From: Anaerolineales bacterium | GTDB taxonomy: Bacteria; Chloroflexota; Anaerolineae; UBA7937 | Assembly: GCA_030593425.1 (NCBI GenBank) | Contig: JAUVHF010000048.1 | Span: forward strand, 1-9,698 | Direction: 5' to 3' | Length of the DNA: 9,698 nucleotides | Part shown: piece by piece, positions 5,996 to 9,698 of the stretch | Layout of the letters: every line of letters starts with the position of its first letter | Position numbering within the stretch: position 1 is the stretch's first letter | Program-made: the position numbers and the translations under genes | The notes under the pieces: model-generated | Database searches by the model: none | The model's input: only the letters and a program-made list of their open reading frames with translations | Told to the model about the DNA's origin: nothing

Positions 5996-7785
5996 CTCCC
6001 AGGAACCTCGTCCTTAAGACCACCTATCAGGGGAGAGAAGCGCTCAGCCTGAAATCGCAACTTCGGGTCTTCCTCGCTCCCCTCCTGATGGAGGCAGACC
6101 CGGTTCTTGCCTGTCCGCTTGGCCAGATAGGCGGCTTGGTCCGCCTTGCGGATCAGCTCAGAGAGATCCAGGGCATCGTCGGGGAAGATAGCGATCCCTG
6201 CACTGATAGTGAGCCCCACATCGACCACCCCATCGCCGGAGAAAGAGGTAGTCTCGACGCTCCTTCGCATCCCTTCTGCCGTTCCCATCGCTCTCACCCC
6301 ATCGGTATCGAGCAACAGGATGAAAAACTCCTCCCCCCCGTAACGACCCACCATACCAGCCCCTTCGACAGAGGCTTGTAACACCTGGACCACATCTTGC
6401 AACACAAGATCGCCTACCTGATGTCCATAGAGGTTGTTGATGAACCGGAAGTCGTCGATATCGATCATGATCATGGCTACTCGATGGCCATTCAATTGGG
6501 CCTGCCCCAATTCCCGCTTCGCTTTCTCTAGGAAGGCCTTGCGGTTCAAGATATCAAGGAGAGGATCTATCTGAGTCAACTGATGCGTCTGTTCATAGAG
6601 TTCGGCGTTCTTCAGGAGCGCCCCCGCCTGACCTGCTACAATGCTCACTAGGCGGAGGTTCTCGGCGCTGAATTTTCGGCCTCCCCGACTCAGGACGAGC
6701 CAGCCTGCTAGGGTCGACTGGGCAAGTAAGGGAACCGCTAAAAGGCTATCGAAGCCTTGAGCCGTTGGGAGGCCATCGCTCAACGGCTCCTGCATCACAT
6801 TATTGAGAATCCTCCCCCGCCCCTCCTGCGCAATTCTGCCTAGGGGGCCACGGCCCGGAGTCACCACAGGGGGCATCGTCCCTCCATTCTGGGCATAGAC
6901 CAGCCGCAGTTCTGAGGTCTCGGCAACGAGGGTGTAGATGGCGGATTCGTCACAATAGACCATGCGACGAATCCCATCACAGATCCGCTGAGCCATAGCC
7001 TGGGTCGTCTCATCCAGCGTAAGGGCCACCATAAAATCTTGTGAGACCTCGTAGAGGAGGCTAACCTCGTCGTAGGCTGTATCGATGTTGATATAGGTAC
7101 GGAAGGCAGCCAGCATGGCTAAGAGGGGGAAAAGCACCAAAAGAAGAGCCGAGAAATCGCGAACGGTCAGAAGATAATAGAGCAAAAGGGGCGGAGGAGA
7201 GAGGAGGAAAGCGACCAAGAGATCGGTCTTAGGAAATTTTGGCTCCGTAGGGGTGAAGATAACCCGGTTCTTAAACCAGACCAAGGTCTGCGAGAGAAAG
7301 GCGTAAACGAGAACGTAACTACCTACCGCAGGTAGATGGATGCTCTCCAACAGCCAAGGGGGAACGTTTTGGCTGGTGAAATTAAAGATGGCTCCCGCCA
7401 CAGCGCTAGCCAAGGCGTAGTGGCCCCCATAGAAGAGGGTTCGAGAGAGCGATTGTCGCCGCAGTAGCCCATAACCGACCAAGGAACCGATGACGATCAC
7501 CAAGGCGGCTCCGACTGGCCCTTCGCTAAGCAGGGTCAAGAGCACCAGAACGAAACTCGCCGTGAGGCTACCCTGGGGCAGACGGATGACCAGGAACTCG
7601 GCCAGGGCACAAAGAGTGGCGAAGAGGAGAACAGAAGGGGTCACCGATAACCCCTCTCGCGCCACCAAGACGCCGAAAGCCAAGAATCCCACGACGGTGA
7701 CTATCCAGGGATATATTTGGGGGAAGAAGGCGATCCCTCCTGAGCCCCACCAATCTGCGACTTCGCCTTGTTTAGAGATAGCCAA
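5992..7785 (-). CDS. Membrane GAF-GGDEF diguanylate cyclase
   Basis: The 597-residue protein should make cyclic di-GMP from two GTP at the inner face of the membrane. Residues about 24-230 hold six or seven membrane helices. A GAF-type sensor domain spans about 240-395. The GGDEF domain spans about 400-567, with DPLLDILNR, MIDIDDF, INNLYGHQVGD and the active-site loop RYGGEEF (GGEEF at 483-487), so it should be catalytically active. The usual inhibitory RxxD site nine residues before the loop is absent: the bases encode EGAG (474-477). The TTG start at 7785 directly follows the upstream stop codon and has GGGAGG at 7790-7795, four bases before it. The ligand sensed by the membrane or GAF part cannot be told from sequence. 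The gene overlaps the next one by four bases (ATGA). Confidence 0.92.
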   Translation of the reverse strand: MAISKQGEVADWWGSGGIAFFPQIYPWIVTVVGFLAFGVLVAREGLSVTPSVLLFATLCALAEFLVIRLPQGSLTASFVLVLLTLLSEGPVGAALVIVIGSLVGYGLLRRQSLSRTLFYGGHYALASAVAGAIFNFTSQNVPPWLLESIHLPAVGSYVLVYAFLSQTLVWFKNRVIFTPTEPKFPKTDLLVAFLLSPPPLLLYYLLTVRDFSALLLVLFPLLAMLAAFRTYINIDTAYDEVSLLYEVSQDFMVALTLDETTQAMAQRICDGIRRMVYCDESAIYTLVAETSELRLVYAQNGGTMPPVVTPGRGPLGRIAQEGRGRILNNVMQEPLSDGLPTAQGFDSLLAVPLLAQSTLAGWLVLSRGGRKFSAENLRLVSIVAGQAGALLKNAELYEQTHQLTQIDPLLDILNRKAFLEKAKRELGQAQLNGHRVAMIMIDIDDFRFINNLYGHQVGDLVLQDVVQVLQASVEGAGMVGRYGGEEFFILLLDTDGVRAMGTAEGMRRSVETTSFSGDGVVDVGLTISAGIAIFPDDALDLSELIRKADQAAYLAKRTGKNRVCLHQEGSEEDPKLRFQAERFSPLIGGLKDEVPGR

Positions 7786-9698
7786 TCAACCTCCCATCGT
7801 ATGAGGGTGAGGGGCCAAATCGAAAGCCCGCGGTTCCTCTACTATACCTTTCCTCTCCTCCATCAACCGCCTTGCGGTGTTGACGATCAACCTATCTCCC
7901 TCCCTTTGGGTTACCCTGACGAACGCTTCCACTATCCGGGGATCGAACTGACTGCCTGCTCCCCGTCGTAGCTCCACGACGATCTTCGACACCGGCATCC
8001 CTTGGTGATAGGGCCTATCGGAAGCCATCGCCTCCACAGCATCGCAAAGGGCTATGATGCGAGCCTCCAAAGGGATCTCCTCCCCTACCAGCCCCTCGGG
8101 ATATCCGTGGCCATCGAACCATTCGTGGTGGTATTTGACATAGGGGGTGATATCCCACAAGGAGTGGCAACCTTCCAGGAACTCAGCGCCTAAGGTAGTG
8201 TGGCTTTGGGCATAGATCGACTCCTGTGGGGTCAATTTGGTCGGCTTGTAGAGGATCCTCTCCGAGATGCCGATCTTCCCGATATCGTGCACCAGGGCGG
8301 CGCGGCGCACCAGTTCCACCCTCTCCTCCGGGAAGCCTAACTCCTTGGCCACGGCTACAGCATATTCCGCCATCTTCTGGGAGTGCCCGTAGACGAAGGG
8401 GTCCCGGGAGTCGATCATCTGGGCCAGGGTCTCGAATAACTCCTGGTTTGTAGTTCCTATCTGCTCACTAGCCTTGATTAACTCCTGGTTAACCCACTTC
8501 AGTTCGGCAACGCTTGATAGGGTACGCTTTATGTACTGCATCTGCGAGTAACGCATCACTAAGAGAGGAGCCACGAAAGCCACCAAACCATAAAAGCCAA
8601 AGGAAGCGTAGGCCAAGGCTACTAACAGACCCAAAAGTCCGAGGATCGTATAGTGGCCTAGCAACCATCTGAACCGCTCGTTCCAGATGGAAAGAGGGCT
8701 CTCTTCTGTGCCCAAGGCGATGACCATGGCCACCAAGCCGGAATTGAGAACATAGTTACCTACTACGGCGAGCATCGTAGGGAGGATCAAGTAAGGGAGG
8801 TTCCTCACCTCCAAACTGTACCCGAAGGCCCAAAACATAGAGGCTGCCATACTCCCGGACAAGGCGTAAGCGCTCATATTGAAAAGAGCCTTGTAGCCGA
8901 CATTTCTGAATTTGATGGCGTGGGCCAAGGCGACAAAAGGAGAGATGAACACCACCCCCTCTACGCCGTAAGAGAGACCGGCCACGAAGATAACTACGAA
9001 ACTGAGGGAGACCGAACTCCCACCATAGAGGTCCAGAGCGAAGAGCTCAGCCAAGATGCCCAATCCTGCGAAGAGGGCGATCCCCGTCCAGTCATCCTGA
9101 GGGGCCTGAGGCAAGTAGAGGGCCGTTATCGCCAAGCCTGCGGCGATCACTAGCCCCAAGAAGATCATCATCGGCCAACTCCACCTCTCTGGGCCACCAT
9201 TGAGAGGCCCCCCTTCCTCTCCTCTCGGCGGTTCACGGCTCTTGGGAGATCGCCTCCCTGCCTTGGAATCGATGGGGGGCAAACGGTGCGTCTCCTCAAA
9301 GCCTCTCACCACCTCTAACTTGAGACTAACATCGGAAGCGATACAGACACGGTTGCGGCCGCTCAACTTGGCCTGATAAACAGCCAAATCGGCCTGATGA
9401 ATCACCTCGTTGGCCTCCCTGCCATGCTCGGGGAAGTGTGCCACTCCCAGGCTAACGGTGGCTCTGATGGGGAGATCGCTGGTCGGGACTTCAAATCCGC
9501 TTGTCTCCGCTTCCTTTCTGATACGATCGGCTACCAGGTAGGCTTCCTGGCTATCGGCCTCGGGGAGAAGTATGGCGAACTCCTCCCCGCCAAACCGAGC
9601 CGCGAGGTCGTATTCCCGAAGGTTGCTCTTGATGACCTCCGCCACCCCTTTCAAGACGATATCCCCCGCTAGGTGACCATAGGAGTTGTTGATGTTGC
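7786..9698 (-). CDS. GGDEF / membrane / HD-GYP cyclic di-GMP enzyme (5' partial)
   Basis: The frame is open to the right edge; the cut falls inside a GGDEF domain, just before NINNSYGHLAGD. Residues below are counted from codon 9654. The GGDEF loop is RFGGEEF (22-26), preceded by an intact inhibitory site REYD (13-16). A charged linker (about 108-157) leads to about seven membrane helices (about 160-368), then a likely coiled-coil signalling helix (372-412). The HD-GYP phosphodiesterase domain (about 412-585) has HDIGKIG (H456, D457), the HTTLG motif, HHEWFDGHGYP (509-519) and CDAVEAMASDRPY, so the metal-binding and signature residues are present. The protein therefore carries both a cyclic di-GMP-making and a cyclic di-GMP-degrading domain, with the membrane part between them. 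HD-GYP enzymes usually give pGpG or GMP. The stop codon abuts the TTG of the next cyclase. What lies upstream of the GGDEF domain is not visible. Confidence 0.93.
   Translation of the reverse strand, partial: NINNSYGHLAGDIVLKGVAEVIKSNLREYDLAARFGGEEFAILLPEADSQEAYLVADRIRKEAETSGFEVPTSDLPIRATVSLGVAHFPEHGREANEVIHQADLAVYQAKLSGRNRVCIASDVSLKLEVVRGFEETHRLPPIDSKAGRRSPKSREPPRGEEGGPLNGGPERWSWPMMIFLGLVIAAGLAITALYLPQAPQDDWTGIALFAGLGILAELFALDLYGGSSVSLSFVVIFVAGLSYGVEGVVFISPFVALAHAIKFRNVGYKALFNMSAYALSGSMAASMFWAFGYSLEVRNLPYLILPTMLAVVGNYVLNSGLVAMVIALGTEESPLSIWNERFRWLLGHYTILGLLGLLVALAYASFGFYGLVAFVAPLLVMRYSQMQYIKRTLSSVAELKWVNQELIKASEQIGTTNQELFETLAQMIDSRDPFVYGHSQKMAEYAVAVAKELGFPEERVELVRRAALVHDIGKIGISERILYKPTKLTPQESIYAQSHTTLGAEFLEGCHSLWDITPYVKYHHEWFDGHGYPEGLVGEEIPLEARIIALCDAVEAMASDRPYHQGMPVSKIVVELRRGAGSQFDPRIVEAFVRVTQREGDRLIVNTARRLMEERKGIVEEPRAFDLAPHPHTMGG
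7790..7795 (-). promoter_or_regulatory. Ribosome binding site that fixes the TTG start of the GAF-GGDEF gene
   Basis: GGGAGG lies inside the last codons of the upstream HD-GYP gene, four bases before the TTG at 7785. No ATG or GTG nearby has a comparable site, so this decides the start and suggests coupled translation of the two enzymes. Confidence 0.7.

Noticed and set aside
5648..6052. Plus-strand open frame across the surface-protein/86-residue-protein junction
   Set aside because: It runs antisense to three packed minus-strand genes and has no domain or ribosome binding site.

Overview
The window looks like the chromosome of a Chloroflexota-type bacterium, possibly thermophilic. This is inferred from style, not from a marker gene. 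It holds long Pro/Thr 'stalk' linkers on exported proteins, a fibronectin-III surface protein, an archaeal-type class I aldolase, TTG starts, and a membrane glycosyltransferase-like protein carrying extracytoplasmic beta-sandwich domains. No phage, transposon or CRISPR sequence was seen.

Plus strand, 1-3875. The window opens inside a large membrane protein. Its visible part runs from the last membrane helices of a GT39/PMT-like protein, through three related beta-sandwich repeats and a Pro/Thr linker, to an M23 metallopeptidase domain and a small carboxypeptidase-regulatory-like domain. A DhnA/FbaB-type class I fructose-bisphosphate aldolase follows after 62 bp, with a clear ribosome binding site.

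Convergent gap, 3876-4155. This holds a weak hairpin, a tRNA-Arg(CCG) gene on the minus strand with a possible promoter, and a strong minus-strand rho-independent terminator.

Minus strand, 9698 down to 4156. Four genes lie head to tail, with a 0 bp junction, an ATGA overlap and a 37 bp gap, and they end at that terminator. They are very likely one operon. In transcription order: (i) a GGDEF / multi-pass membrane / HD-GYP protein, cut by the window edge; (ii) a membrane / GAF / GGDEF diguanylate cyclase; (iii) an 86-residue single-pass protein; (iv) a 513-residue single-pass surface protein with a Pro/Thr stalk, an FN3 domain and a second C-terminal beta-rich domain. The two enzymes share a related membrane module. 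The small protein resembles the membrane head of the surface protein and stops where the stalk would begin.

The operon joins synthesis and breakdown of cyclic di-GMP to a membrane-anchored surface protein and a stalkless partner. This is the best candidate in the window for an undescribed system: a possible c-di-GMP-linked surface or adhesion module. The link between signalling and surface protein is inferred from gene order only.
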